This document shows, piece by piece, positions 1-8,317 of a stretch of DNA of 64,000 nucleotides (the stretch's first letter is position 1; the number at the start of each line of letters is the position of its first letter). The stretch is from Amaranthus tricolor (lineage: Eukaryota; Streptophyta; Magnoliopsida; Caryophyllales; Amaranthaceae). Where the stretch lies: assembly GCF_026212465.1 (NCBI RefSeq), contig NC_080053.1, forward strand, positions 984,038 through 1,048,037. Reading direction: 5' to 3'. The translations under genes and the position numbers were made by a program. Below the pieces are notes generated by a model. It saw only the letters and a program-made list of their open reading frames with translations. It did not search any database and was not told the DNA's origin.

Positions 1-777
1 CACAAACTTTTGATTTAAAAATATTTTCTAAATTAAAAATTTTTTGTTGCAATTTTGATTGTTGTAATTGTTCTTCAATCCTTTGAAAAGAAATTTCTTC
101 TTTTAAAGAAGAAATTTGAAATTCTTTTTGTTTTATTAAATTTATACTTTGTATTACTGAAGAATTTTGTAATAAATTAATATCTTTTTGTAACATGGGA
201 CTTAAAAAAGGAAATGATAATTGTTTCCCTAAAATTTTTGTATGAACACCTTTGTCATCAACCCAAAAAGGATAAATTTGTGTTAAAAAGGGAGTGCCTA
301 ATATTATTTCTTCCTTAATATCATTAATAATAATGAAAGTATTAGTAAAACTATAATTTTCATTTATGATCTTTCCTTTTGAAATTTTATATTTAATATC
401 CATGGGTGAACTATTTGCACTATATAACCGAGTTTTTGTTTTTTCATAAAATTTAGTTGGGACTAATCCTTCCCTTAAGCAATTTTGATCCGCTCCACTA
501 TCAATTAAAGCAATATAGGTTTTTTGAAAATCTCCAATTTGAAAAGTAACTGGTGCATACCATTTTTGAAAATTAATTTTATTAATAACAGTGATAAAAT
601 CATCATCATCCCCATTAACTTTCTCTTTTCCCAAAGAAAGATTTTCTTTATAGATGGGGTTTTCTAAAATAGATAATTTTGTTTCAAGTTCGAAATCTTT
701 GATTTCTAAATGCTTTAAACTATTTTTGATAGAAATGATGTCTTCTTTGAGCAAATAATTTTGGTAGTCCTGATATA
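1..777 (-). pseudogene. Unit 0: rearranged ORF1 fragment (protease region) of the endogenous pararetrovirus
   Basis: This minus-strand piece continues beyond the left edge of the window. Positions 1-750 equal the complement of ORF1 residues about 1122-1372, read against the intact copy at 24134-29674. The piece includes the aspartic protease active-site DSGA triplet (complement near 490-503) and the region before the reverse transcriptase. At 743-750 the sequence jumps 887 bp within the viral genome across the 8-bp microhomology TTCTTTGA. Only 27 bp (751-777, ORF1 residues about 817-826) follow before filler begins. It carries Ser at ORF1 position 1305, like the other left-hand copies. It cannot encode a functional polyprotein. 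Confidence 0.9.
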
Positions 778-807
778 TAATTGAGATAATTTTGTGGATA
801 TCATCAA
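778..807. other. Junction filler between Unit 0 and Unit 1
   Basis: About 30 bp separate the minus-strand fragment from the plus-strand Unit 1. The filler can be read as two short patches of viral minus-strand sequence from upstream of the primer binding site: 774-784 matches 9131-9141, and 786-801 matches 9106-9121. A few unmatched bases follow. Templated patches like this are typical of error-prone end joining. Confidence 0.7.
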
Positions 808-955
808 TAATTGTGCATTTATTAAATTGCATTTGTATTGAGTGTTGGTAAAGTGCTTGGTCAGCCTAATTAAGTTGTTGGTAAGCCATTTTAAGTCTTG
901 GTGTTCTCGGTTAGGTGGTCCCACTGTTCCCATTCAATTCAGTCATATTTAGTTT

Positions 956-976
956 ATGCAACATTTAATTTATTAA
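956..976 (+). promoter_or_regulatory. Short upstream ORF whose stop overlaps the ORF1 start (UAAUG)
   Basis: A six-codon uORF starts at the only ATG I find in the leader downstream of the PBS. Its TAA stop shares one base with the ORF1 ATG at 976. The arrangement suggests that ribosomes terminate and restart directly on ORF1. It is repeated in every copy that keeps the leader (for example 8486-8506, 38301-38321, 45831-45851, 53361-53381, 60894-60914). The functional meaning is inference. Confidence 0.55.
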
Positions 977-3900
977 TGGCAAACTGGTTAAGGAAAGCTA
1001 TTAGTTTAGGATCACCTAATAATATAATTCAAAGTAGTGAAGTTCATATAGAAAAGAACTTTTCAAATTGGGAAATTCCAAAAGAAAATCTTACAAAAAT
1101 TTATCATATAGGCATTACTGATTTTAAGACTGCATTTAGCATCAAAACTCATGAAGAGACTAGAAGCATTCAAAAAGAATCTGAAACTATGCATTTACTT
1201 TCAGAATCCAGCATTAAAGCTTATCTCAAACACAGATTTAGATTCATTCATTTTGGCCTTGTTCAAATAGGAATAAAACCATTAGTTCATAAAGGAGTTG
1301 ATTGTCCAATTTTCCTAGCTCTCAGAGACGATCGACTTAATAATTATAAAGATTCTGTTTTGGCTATGATTCAAACTAATATCTGTAATGGCCCAATATA
1401 TTTCAATTGTTTTCCAAACTTTACAGTAGATCTTCAAGACCCATTAATCTTATCTTCATTAATTTTAGATATTCAAATTTTAAATAATAAATTTAAAGAG
1501 TTTGCTAGAAATTTTGCAATTGTTTTCCGTGTTTATTTTAGATTAATGAATTCCACAGTTAATCCAAAATTCATACATGAGGCTTCTTCAAAAGAAGAAA
1601 CTATTTTTATAGAGGTTCATGCTGAGAATACTAAATCAATAGTTTCTACAGCAAAAACCTTGAGATGGGATCAAATTTCTATTCCTGAGACATTTCAATT
1701 CTCAAATCCAATGCCTCCTAGAAACATAAGACAAGAAATAGAATGCATTGAGGAAGACGAAAATAAAGTTCTTATAAGGTTTGGGTCTATGAGAGAATTA
1801 TCTAGTTCTCCTTGTACTTCTTCTTCCAACTATCCACGAAGATCTTTTTCTTTTCCTCAAAAAACAACTTCAGTCATTTCTGAACCAATCAAAGTCAGAT
1901 ATAAATCTCCTATTCCTGAATATGAAGCAAATGCTTCTCAAACTTCTCAAATCTCTTCATCTAGACCTGCATCTCCCACAATGTCTGATATGCAAAATTT
2001 TGACTCTATCAATACAATTACTAAAGATTTTGAAATAGATAAAAACTATCTAAGAGATGAATTTAATTCCTCTCACAATGCTGAGCATCGAGATTGGTTT
2101 AGATCTTTTTCTCGCTCCTTTAAAGACTCAATAAGAGATGTATGGTATAAAGATATGAATACTATTCAAATTAATATCCCGTTTTTTACATGGTTTTTAT
2201 TGTTTTGTGAAAAACAAGGTATTGCTAATCCATATTCTCAAAATCACATATTTGTACAAACCAAACTTCAAAAAAATTGGGTTTTGAAGGATGGACAAAC
2301 AATTAGTTCAGTTCATCCACCATTACAAAATATTACTTTTCCCTATTATGACCGTGAAATAAAGGCTAGTCCTTTTAAAGAAGGAAGAGTAGATCAAACA
2401 GATAAAACTCCAAATGTAGAAGACATCATTAAAATTTATCATCAAAATAATTTTACAAATCAAATCCTTCATACCGTTGCTACACAAGTAGATCAACTTT
2501 CAAATAAGGTTGATAATTTACAAAAAGAAACCTCTAGATCCATAGCCCCTAATACGATTGCATCATTAGGATCTAATAAGGTTTCTGCACCGCATTTCAA
2601 ACCACCAGGATTAACTATACCTATGACTCAAATGTTTCCAAAAAATGGTTTTACTTCTTCTAACTCTAATTCTGCAGTGTTAGATAAAATTCAAAAATCT
2701 TTACAAAAATTAGCAGATAGTCCAAGTCATATTAAGGTTTTGAGTAAATATCAAAGTTCAGAGATATCTTCTGATGAAGAAAATTCTGAGTCTTTAATCA
2801 TTTCAAAAGTTGCAAAGCAATTTCAAGAATCTGATAATGATCCTCATCAAATTAATAAAATACGATCATCTTGGAAGAATATCCCTACAAAAAACTATTA
2901 TCCTAGGCCTACTCCTGTTGATCTTCAATATGAAGAAAGGTCTACATTTACCTCCAAATCCTTTTCCCCAGATATGATCCATGAATGGAACATAGATGGA
3001 AAATCTGATTATGAAATTCTTAATACTCTTCAAAATATGGGAATGGCTATTGTAGCTTACAAGGCAAAACCTTTGGATGAACAAATAATTTTTGGTTTTA
3101 TTATATCAGGTTTTACTGGGCAATTAAAAAACTGGTGGGATAATCTTCTCACTTTACAAGACAGATTAGAAATTTTGAATCACGTTACTGACATCATGGA
3201 TGATCAAGGAAATGTATTTCAAAAATCTGACTGCTGTGATTTCTTAATCATAGTTATTGCCTTTCATTTTGTCGGTAACCCTACTCAAACTCTTTCTTCT
3301 GGAGAAACGATTTTACAAAATTTACGTTGCCCAACATTAAGTGACTATAGATGGTATAAAGATACCTTCTTTAGTTATGTTTTACAAAGACAAGATTGCA
3401 ATCAAAGTTTTTGGAAAGAAAAATTTATATCAGGACTACCAAAATTATTTGCTCAAAGAATTTTTAGAAAAATAGCTGAACATGATACAGATAAAGAACA
3501 AGCTCTTAATAATACTACTTATGGAGGACTTTTCGCTTTCATTAAAAAGGAAGGTCTTTCTTTATGTGAAGAACTCAAACTCCAAGCCAAATATACCTCT
3601 GAAAAGAAACAATCTAGGAAAGAAATTGGATGTTTCTGTGAAGCATTTGGTATGGAAGCTATTAGAGCTCCCTCTACAAAAAAGAAAATTAAAAAACAAT
3701 TTTCTAAATTTTCAAAAGATAAAAATAAAAATTCTTATCCTTCTTATTATCGAAAGAAACGAGGAAAGAAAAATTTCGGAAATTTCCGAAAATCAAACAA
3801 AGCTTTCAAAATCTTTTGTTATTCGTGTGGAAAACCTGGACATAAAGCAAATGCTTGTACCACAAAGAAAAAGATTCAAGAATTATTTATTAACGACTCT

Positions 3901-6516
3901 GAGCTAGGAGATAAAATATCCAAAATATTATTACAAACCCCTGAGTCTACTTCTTCTTCTTCTTCAGAAAAGGAAGATGACGAAATTTTACAAATTAATG
4001 ATCAAACTTCTGATTCTGAATCTTCGATTTCTTCCTCTCCTATCAAATGCATTAATGTTTTAACAGATAAAGAGAAAAATGTGGAATTTCTTTTTGATCT
4101 CGTTGACAAAATCCAAGATAAAGAGATCAAAAGAGAAACCCTTTTGAAACTCAAAACTATGGTTTTGGGTGAAACCTCTACCTCTAAAAACAAAGAAAGT
4201 ATTCCAATTCCTCAAATTGAACCTTTCAATATTTCAAAATTATTAGAAAAATACTCTTCCAAAGAAATGACTTCTAAATTAATTCCTATTAAGAATCAAA
4301 CTCTTTCGGTCAAAGATCTTCAACTTGAAATAAATAAAATCAAAGAAGACATCATTTCTATCAAAAATAGTTTAAAGCATTTAGAAATCAAAGATTTCGA
4401 ACTTGAAACAAAATTATCTATTTTAGAAAACCCCATCTATAAAGAAAATCTTTCTTTGGGAAAAGAGAAAGTTAATGGGGATGATGATGATTTTATCACT
4501 GTTATTAATAAAATTAATTTTCAAAAATGGTATGCACCAGTTACTTTTCAAATTGGAGATTTTCAAAAAACCTATATTGCTTTAATTGATAGTGGAGCGG
4601 ATCAAAATTGCTTAAGGGAAGGATTAGTCCCAACTAAATTTTATGAAAAAACAAAAACTCGGTTATATAGTGCAAATAGTTCACCCATGGATATTAAATA
4701 TAAAATTTCAAAAGGAAAGATCATAAATGAAAATTATAGTTTTACTAATACTTTCATTATTATTAATGATATTAAGGAAGAAATAATATTAGGCACTCCC
4801 TTTTTAACACAAATTTATCCTTTTTGGGTTGATGACAAAGGTGTTCATACAAAAATTTTAGGGAAACAATTATCATTTCCTTTTTTAAGTCCCATGTTAC
4901 AAAAAGATATTAATTTATTACAAAATTCTTCAGTAATACAAAGTATAAATTTAATAAAACAAAAAGAATTTCAAATTTCTTCTTTAAAAGAAGAAATTTC
5001 TTTTCAAAGGATTGAAGAACAATTACAACAATCAAAATTGCAACAAAAAATTTTTAATTTAGAAAATATTTTTAAATCAAAAGTTTGTGCTGATATTCCA
5101 AATGCCTTTTGGGATAGAAAAAGGCATATTGTCACATTGCCATATGAAAAAGATTTCTCTGAAAAAAATATTCCTACAAAAGCTAGACCCATCCAAATGA
5201 ATTCTGAGCATCTTGAATTCTGCAAGAAAGAAATTCAAACTCTTTTAGATAAAAAATTAATAACTCCATCCAAATCTCCTTGGAGCTGTGCAGCATTTTA
5301 TGTTATGAATGCAGCAGAAAAAGAAAGAGGAGTTCCTAGATTAGTTATTAATTACAAACCTTTAAACAAAGTTCTTCAATGGATAAGATATCCAATCCCA
5401 AATAAAAGAGATTTAATTAATCGCTTATATAAAGCCAAAATATTTTCAAAATTTGATATGAAATCTGGTTTCTGGCAAATACAAATTGCTAAAGAAGATA
5501 GGTATAAAACTGCATTCACGGTACCATTTGGACATTATGAGTGGAATGTAATGCCTTTTGGACTTAAAAATGCTCCTTCTGAATTTCAACATATAATGAA
5601 TGATATTTTCAATCAATTTTCTTCATTCATAATTGTTTATATAGATGATGTTTTAATTTTTTCTCATGATATTGATCAACATTTCAAACATTTACATATA
5701 TTTCTAAACACTGTTGAAAAAAATGGTTTAGTAGTTTCTGCCACTAAAATGAAATTATTTCAAACAAAAATTAGATTTTTGGGACATGACATTTATAAAG
5801 GAACAATCAAGCCAATTACAAGGTCTTTAGAATTTGCAGAAAAATTCCCTAACGAAATTAAAGACAAAACCCAGTTACAAAGATTTTTGGGATGTCTAAA
5901 TTATATATCAGATTTTTTCCCAAAGCTCAGACAAATTTGCATGCCCCTCTTTCAAAGACTTCAAAAAAATCCGCCTCCCTGGTCAGAAATTCATACTAAG
6001 ACTATTATTGAATTAAAACAAAAAATCAAATCACTTCCATGTCTAGGCATTCCAGATCCATCTGCATTCATGATAGTAGAAACAGATGCATCAGAAATAG
6101 GATATGGTGGCATATTAAAACAAAGAATAGATACAAAAGAACAATTAGTTAGATTTCATTCAGGTCTCTGGCTCGGACCTCAAAAAAATTATTCTACCAT
6201 TAAAAAGGAAATTTTATCTATAGTACTATGCGTTTCAAAATTTCAAGATGATCTTTACAACAAAAAATTTTTGATAAGGATCGACTGCAAATCTGCAAAA
6301 GAGGTTCTAGAAAAGGATGTCAAAAACATTGTTTCTAAACAAATTTTTGCAAGATGGCAAGCAATTTTATCAGTATTTGATTTTCAAATAGAGCATATAA
6401 GAGGCGAAAGTAACTCTCTCCCTGATTTCTTAACCAGAGAATTTCTACAGGGACATCATAATGCCAAGGAAGAAGAATCAGCAAGAAAAACTCAAAGGGT
6501 TCCAGAGTTCAGATGA
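976..6516 (+). CDS. ORF1 polyprotein: movement protein, capsid, aspartic protease, reverse transcriptase, RNase H (Unit 1)
   Basis: The 1,846-residue polyprotein is expected to be cleaved by its own protease. A 30K-superfamily movement domain lies at about 1-245, with the conserved Asp109 in GVDCP. A capsid region lies at about 370-965, with a predicted coiled coil at 480-522, a GFTGQLKNWW core motif (Trp720-Trp721), a Lys/Arg-rich stretch and a CCHC knuckle (Cys948, Cys951, His956, Cys961). An acidic Ser-rich linker and a coiled coil (about 1113-1154) follow. The protease has DSGA at 1205-1208 and ILG at 1271-1273. The reverse transcriptase has YIDD at 1555-1558. RNase H has candidate catalytic Asp1704, Glu1745, Asp1770 and Asp1817. 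I chose the ATG at 976; the frame is open upstream from 895 but contains no ATG. The RNA-derived genome is copied from tRNA-primed pregenomic RNA in this family. No integrase is present. Confidence 0.93.
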   Translation: MANWLRKAISLGSPNNIIQSSEVHIEKNFSNWEIPKENLTKIYHIGITDFKTAFSIKTHEETRSIQKESETMHLLSESSIKAYLKHRFRFIHFGLVQIGIKPLVHKGVDCPIFLALRDDRLNNYKDSVLAMIQTNICNGPIYFNCFPNFTVDLQDPLILSSLILDIQILNNKFKEFARNFAIVFRVYFRLMNSTVNPKFIHEASSKEETIFIEVHAENTKSIVSTAKTLRWDQISIPETFQFSNPMPPRNIRQEIECIEEDENKVLIRFGSMRELSSSPCTSSSNYPRRSFSFPQKTTSVISEPIKVRYKSPIPEYEANASQTSQISSSRPASPTMSDMQNFDSINTITKDFEIDKNYLRDEFNSSHNAEHRDWFRSFSRSFKDSIRDVWYKDMNTIQINIPFFTWFLLFCEKQGIANPYSQNHIFVQTKLQKNWVLKDGQTISSVHPPLQNITFPYYDREIKASPFKEGRVDQTDKTPNVEDIIKIYHQNNFTNQILHTVATQVDQLSNKVDNLQKETSRSIAPNTIASLGSNKVSAPHFKPPGLTIPMTQMFPKNGFTSSNSNSAVLDKIQKSLQKLADSPSHIKVLSKYQSSEISSDEENSESLIISKVAKQFQESDNDPHQINKIRSSWKNIPTKNYYPRPTPVDLQYEERSTFTSKSFSPDMIHEWNIDGKSDYEILNTLQNMGMAIVAYKAKPLDEQIIFGFIISGFTGQLKNWWDNLLTLQDRLEILNHVTDIMDDQGNVFQKSDCCDFLIIVIAFHFVGNPTQTLSSGETILQNLRCPTLSDYRWYKDTFFSYVLQRQDCNQSFWKEKFISGLPKLFAQRIFRKIAEHDTDKEQALNNTTYGGLFAFIKKEGLSLCEELKLQAKYTSEKKQSRKEIGCFCEAFGMEAIRAPSTKKKIKKQFSKFSKDKNKNSYPSYYRKKRGKKNFGNFRKSNKAFKIFCYSCGKPGHKANACTTKKKIQELFINDSELGDKISKILLQTPESTSSSSSEKEDDEILQINDQTSDSESSISSSPIKCINVLTDKEKNVEFLFDLVDKIQDKEIKRETLLKLKTMVLGETSTSKNKESIPIPQIEPFNISKLLEKYSSKEMTSKLIPIKNQTLSVKDLQLEINKIKEDIISIKNSLKHLEIKDFELETKLSILENPIYKENLSLGKEKVNGDDDDFITVINKINFQKWYAPVTFQIGDFQKTYIALIDSGADQNCLREGLVPTKFYEKTKTRLYSANSSPMDIKYKISKGKIINENYSFTNTFIIINDIKEEIILGTPFLTQIYPFWVDDKGVHTKILGKQLSFPFLSPMLQKDINLLQNSSVIQSINLIKQKEFQISSLKEEISFQRIEEQLQQSKLQQKIFNLENIFKSKVCADIPNAFWDRKRHIVTLPYEKDFSEKNIPTKARPIQMNSEHLEFCKKEIQTLLDKKLITPSKSPWSCAAFYVMNAAEKERGVPRLVINYKPLNKVLQWIRYPIPNKRDLINRLYKAKIFSKFDMKSGFWQIQIAKEDRYKTAFTVPFGHYEWNVMPFGLKNAPSEFQHIMNDIFNQFSSFIIVYIDDVLIFSHDIDQHFKHLHIFLNTVEKNGLVVSATKMKLFQTKIRFLGHDIYKGTIKPITRSLEFAEKFPNEIKDKTQLQRFLGCLNYISDFFPKLRQICMPLFQRLQKNPPPWSEIHTKTIIELKQKIKSLPCLGIPDPSAFMIVETDASEIGYGGILKQRIDTKEQLVRFHSGLWLGPQKNYSTIKKEILSIVLCVSKFQDDLYNKKFLIRIDCKSAKEVLEKDVKNIVSKQIFARWQAILSVFDFQIEHIRGESNSLPDFLTREFLQGHHNAKEEESARKTQRVPEFR
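5316..5332 (+). other. Candidate polypurine tract for plus-strand DNA priming (Unit 1)
   Basis: A 17-nt uninterrupted purine run lies inside the reverse transcriptase coding region. Caulimovirids prime plus-strand DNA at purine-rich tracts that resist RNase H, and this is the longest clean run I noticed. Other purine-rich stretches exist, so the assignment is tentative. The same run occurs in all copies retaining this region. Confidence 0.25.
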
Positions 6517-7765
6517 TTACGAAATGGAACCAGATCCAAAACCAAACAAAACAGAACAAAATAAATTTTCATCCTCCAAAAATCTTCAAACTACCCTATC
6601 CATTTCAAACAAATTTACTCAACTAAATGATTTTCCCCCACTTCCATATTCACAAATTGTTCAAGAGCCTACTTCACAAAATATTATTTCAAATTCAAAA
6701 CAAAAAGAACCAACTACAAAAATACCAACACAAAGCTTTACCAAATCTGCATACATTACAAAAACCGAAATAGAAAATGTATATCTCACTAATTTTACAA
6801 TTCCTCAAAGCCCACAAATTATTAATTCAATCAATCAAAAAACTTTTCCAAAAGGTTGCGAATGGATACCAGAAAATCGTTTTAAAACTCAAAGGTTTTA
6901 TGAATTTATTTTAGTAGATTCAAACTCTGTTGAAATCCAACATATCAAGGATTCTTCAGAAAAAATAATTTATTCAAAATGTATTTTTAAGAAAATTATT
7001 TCGTCTGTAGAATGGGGAGACCCTTATGCAGAACGAATTTTTTCAAAAAGATTTTTCCCTCAAAATTACTCATACTATGATTACAAAATGGCCTGGTATA
7101 GAGCATTTTTATTCAGACCATTTGATCATTCATGGTTTTTTATATTTGACAAATATTGTCCAAAGAAATATCCTATGTGGTTTTATCATTGGTGGTATTT
7201 ATTTGGACCAACTCCTCAAATTTATCCAAAAGAATGCAGTGAGGGTTTCACAACTTTTGTTGCCAATTCAAATTATCAAGCTTATGAAACTCCAGTCATG
7301 TTTCATGCAGAATTTAAAATTCCATGGATTCTATGTTGGAGTTACTGTCTCAAACAACACCTTCCACGTCCATATCCATATTCATTAATAAGAGAATTCA
7401 AAATTAAATGGTGGGACAAATTTACCTTAGAAATTTGTTCAACAAAAAATGTTATCTCCTTTTTTCAAACCGGTATAAAAATGGAATACCAATCTCCATC
7501 AACCACCAACAAACCTTCACCCTCAAAAGCAACATCAAATTCAAACTCTCCTCAACACAATAAAAATCCCAAAGTAGAAAGTCCAAATTCAGAATCATTA
7601 TCTAAAGTCCAGAAAGCTATTCTCAAAAAGATTCTTGAAGATCCACAATATGCAAAGAAAATATTATCAGAAGAATCCTCTGATGAGATTTTATCGGAGT
7701 TTTCAAATGAGTCTTATGATCCAACATTTGGTGGCCCATTTGCTCAAGATCCATACGACTTTTAA
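6461..7765 (+). CDS. ORF2, 434-aa protein of unknown function (Unit 1)
   Basis: ORF2 starts at an ATG with A at -3 and overlaps the end of ORF1 by 56 nt in the +1 frame, which suggests reinitiation or leaky scanning from the same RNA. The protein has a basic N-terminus (PRKKNQQEK), a Ser/Thr/Asn/Gln/Pro-rich segment to about residue 100, and a dense aromatic domain at roughly 140-330. That domain is very rich in Trp, Tyr and Phe, with YHWWYLFG near the middle and KWWDKF near its end. A low-complexity Pro/Ser/Asn linker (about 342-375) and an acidic C-terminal tail ending DPYDF follow. I see no signal peptide, transmembrane segment or known catalytic motif. Florendoviruses have a downstream ORF of unknown role at this place. 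I cannot assign it to the caulimovirus transactivator family. Confidence 0.85.
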   Translation: MPRKKNQQEKLKGFQSSDDYEMEPDPKPNKTEQNKFSSSKNLQTTLSISNKFTQLNDFPPLPYSQIVQEPTSQNIISNSKQKEPTTKIPTQSFTKSAYITKTEIENVYLTNFTIPQSPQIINSINQKTFPKGCEWIPENRFKTQRFYEFILVDSNSVEIQHIKDSSEKIIYSKCIFKKIISSVEWGDPYAERIFSKRFFPQNYSYYDYKMAWYRAFLFRPFDHSWFFIFDKYCPKKYPMWFYHWWYLFGPTPQIYPKECSEGFTTFVANSNYQAYETPVMFHAEFKIPWILCWSYCLKQHLPRPYPYSLIREFKIKWWDKFTLEICSTKNVISFFQTGIKMEYQSPSTTNKPSPSKATSNSNSPQHNKNPKVESPNSESLSKVQKAILKKILEDPQYAKKILSEESSDEILSEFSNESYDPTFGGPFAQDPYDF

Positions 7766-7830
7766 TATTGAGTTCACAAAAGTTCAATTCAAATGTTCAA
7801 CAACTCAAATTAATTCATCCGGAAGCACAA

Positions 7831-7845
7831 ACGTAAGCAATGACG
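7831..7845 (+). promoter_or_regulatory. as-1-like TGACG motif, first copy
   Basis: ACGTAAGCAATGACG resembles the as-1 element of the cauliflower mosaic virus 35S promoter, which binds TGA-type bZIP factors through paired TGACG boxes. Here the downstream TGACG is intact, while the upstream box reads AAACG, so only a half site may be strong. Its position is about 300 bp upstream of the TATA box. Confidence 0.5.
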
Positions 7846-7903
7846 AAATCAAAAGTATCATTCAAATGTTCAACAACTCAAATTAATTCATCCGGAAGCA
7901 CAA

Positions 7904-7918
7904 ACGTAAGCAATGACG
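7904..7918 (+). promoter_or_regulatory. as-1-like TGACG motif, second copy
   Basis: This is the same 15-bp motif in the second 73-bp block, exactly 73 bp after the first. Duplication gives two intact TGACG boxes upstream of the TATA box. Confidence 0.5.
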
Positions 7919-7926
7919 AAATCAAA

Positions 7927-8041
7927 AGCATCTCCAACAGTAATTCAAAGCATCTTCAACAGTAAAGCATCTCCAACAGTGATTCAAAGCATCTTCAACA
8001 GTAAAGCATCTTCAATAGTAATTCAAAGCATCTTCTACAGT
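7927..8041 (+). repeat. Six AGCATCTYCAACAGT-type repeats, likely enhancer
   Basis: Six copies of the 15-bp motif start at 7927, 7949, 7966, 7988, 8005 and 8027, with spacing alternating 22, 17, 22, 17, 22 bp. The 39-bp super-period suggests growth by duplication of a two-motif unit. The last two copies carry one-base changes. The place between the as-1-like boxes and the TATA box suggests an upstream activating array. No factor is assigned. Confidence 0.75.
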
Positions 8042-8131
8042 ATTATAGTGTAACTTTAATAATTATGTTTGTACTATTTCTCTTTAATTTCTTATTGGAA
8101 GAGCAGATTGCACCTTATCTCTTCCTTTGTG

Positions 8132-8140
8132 TATAAATAA
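8132..8140 (+). promoter_or_regulatory. TATA box of the pregenomic RNA promoter (Unit 1, drives Unit 2)
   Basis: TATAAATAA lies 166 bp before the PBS. About 30 bp downstream a start site near 8160-8165 is expected. The same element is at 22194, 37947, 45477 and 60537 (plus strand) and at 9236-9244 and 22510-22518 (minus strand). The copy at 53007 is mutated. Confidence 0.7.
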
Positions 8141-8156
8141 AGTGTCTAGCTCTAAG

Positions 8157-8204
8157 ATGAGAGCATCCTGTAATTTTCTTTTGTTTAAGTCTTATCTCAA
8201 ATAA
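8157..8204 (+). promoter_or_regulatory. Possible first upstream ORF at the RNA 5' end
   Basis: A 15-codon ORF starts at the ATG at 8157 and ends in TAA. It is in the RNA only if transcription starts before 8157, which is slightly earlier than TATA spacing predicts. Caulimovirid leaders often carry a short 5'-proximal ORF that promotes ribosome shunting. Confidence 0.3.
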
Positions 8205-8205
8205 A
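8200..8205 (+). terminator. Polyadenylation signal AATAAA
   Basis: The signal lies about 40 nt downstream of the predicted start site, so RNA made from a full upstream unit would end shortly after its own start point and be terminally redundant by roughly 60-70 nt. This is how caulimovirids allow template switching during reverse transcription. A second AATAAA (8136-8141) overlaps the TATA box and is less well placed. Confidence 0.5.
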
Positions 8206-8305
8206 TCTAACTTTCTTTACTTATCTTATTATTATCAATTATATAATAAGATTTATATCCACAAAATTATTAAATTATTTTCTCTATCGATCCTGTACTC
8301 CCTAT

Positions 8306-8317
8306 TGGTATCAGAGC
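8306..8317 (+). other. tRNA-Met primer binding site (Unit 2)
   Basis: TGGTATCAGAGC is the classic complement of the 3' end of plant initiator tRNA-Met used by caulimovirids to prime minus-strand DNA. It marks the conventional genome position 1 and the minus-strand discontinuity. The intact repeat junction here shows that Units 1 and 2 are true head-to-tail neighbours. Confidence 0.92.

Larger units (their letters stand above)
7788..7933 (+). repeat. 73-bp direct duplication, two copies
   Basis: Copy one is 7788-7860 and copy two is 7861-7933. They are identical until the last few bases. Each carries an as-1-like motif. The duplication is present in every unit's intergenic region, so it predates the amplification. 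Confidence 0.9.
808..8305 (+). mobile_element. Unit 1: near-complete endogenous pararetrovirus genome (florendovirus/petuvirus-like)
   Basis: This is one genome starting 32 nt downstream of where the primer binding site would begin and ending exactly at the next one. It then passes without a break into Unit 2 with a period of 7,530 bp. ORF1 and ORF2 are both open. There is no integrase domain, LTR or envelope gene, and the single polyprotein plus downstream ORF2 fits florendoviruses. Petuviruses are the nearest alternative. The 5' junction is filler DNA, so this copy has no viral promoter upstream of ORF1; the promoter at its 3' end drives the truncated Unit 2. The genus assignment is inference from architecture. 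Confidence 0.9.
7766..8305 (+). promoter_or_regulatory. Intergenic regulatory region of Unit 1 (promoter and RNA 3' end)
   Basis: These 540 bp have no gene. In order they hold a duplicated 73-bp block, an array of six short repeats, an AT-rich stretch, a TATA box, a probable transcription start near 8160-8165, a polyadenylation signal and the base just before the PBS. The order enhancer, TATA, start, AATAAA, PBS matches a pregenomic RNA promoter with a short terminal redundancy. Confidence 0.75.

Noticed and set aside
715..933. 72-codon minus-strand ORF across the Unit 0/Unit 1 junction
   Set aside because: It runs through filler and the complement of the leader and does not match ORF1 or ORF2. 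It is a by-product of the rearrangement.
898..975. 26-codon N-terminal extension of ORF1 upstream of the ATG at 976
   Set aside because: The frame is open but has no ATG and starts only at a TTG. The first ATG in frame is at 976. Non-AUG initiation is possible in pararetroviruses but nothing here supports it.
3482..3907. 141-codon ORF in a second frame inside ORF1, repeated in each unit
   Set aside because: It overlaps the Lys/Arg-rich and zinc-knuckle coding region of ORF1 in another frame, and its composition is what a shifted Lys-rich region gives. No evidence for translation.
7635..7886. 83-codon ORF overlapping the end of ORF2 and the 73-bp duplication
   Set aside because: Half of it lies in ORF2 in another frame and the rest is translated enhancer repeat.
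7927..8041. CRISPR-like array
   Set aside because: Six short motifs with 2- to 7-bp gaps that are themselves repeated, in a eukaryotic viral promoter. No spacers of suitable length and no cas genes.
808..8305. LTR retrotransposon (Ty3/gypsy) instead of pararetrovirus
   Set aside because: Protease, reverse transcriptase and RNase H would fit, but there is no integrase, no LTR pair, and a 30K movement domain is present at the N-terminus.
8306..8317. tRNA gene at the TGGTATCAGAGC site
   Set aside because: Only the 12-nt complement of the tRNA 3' end is present. No cloverleaf arms flank it.
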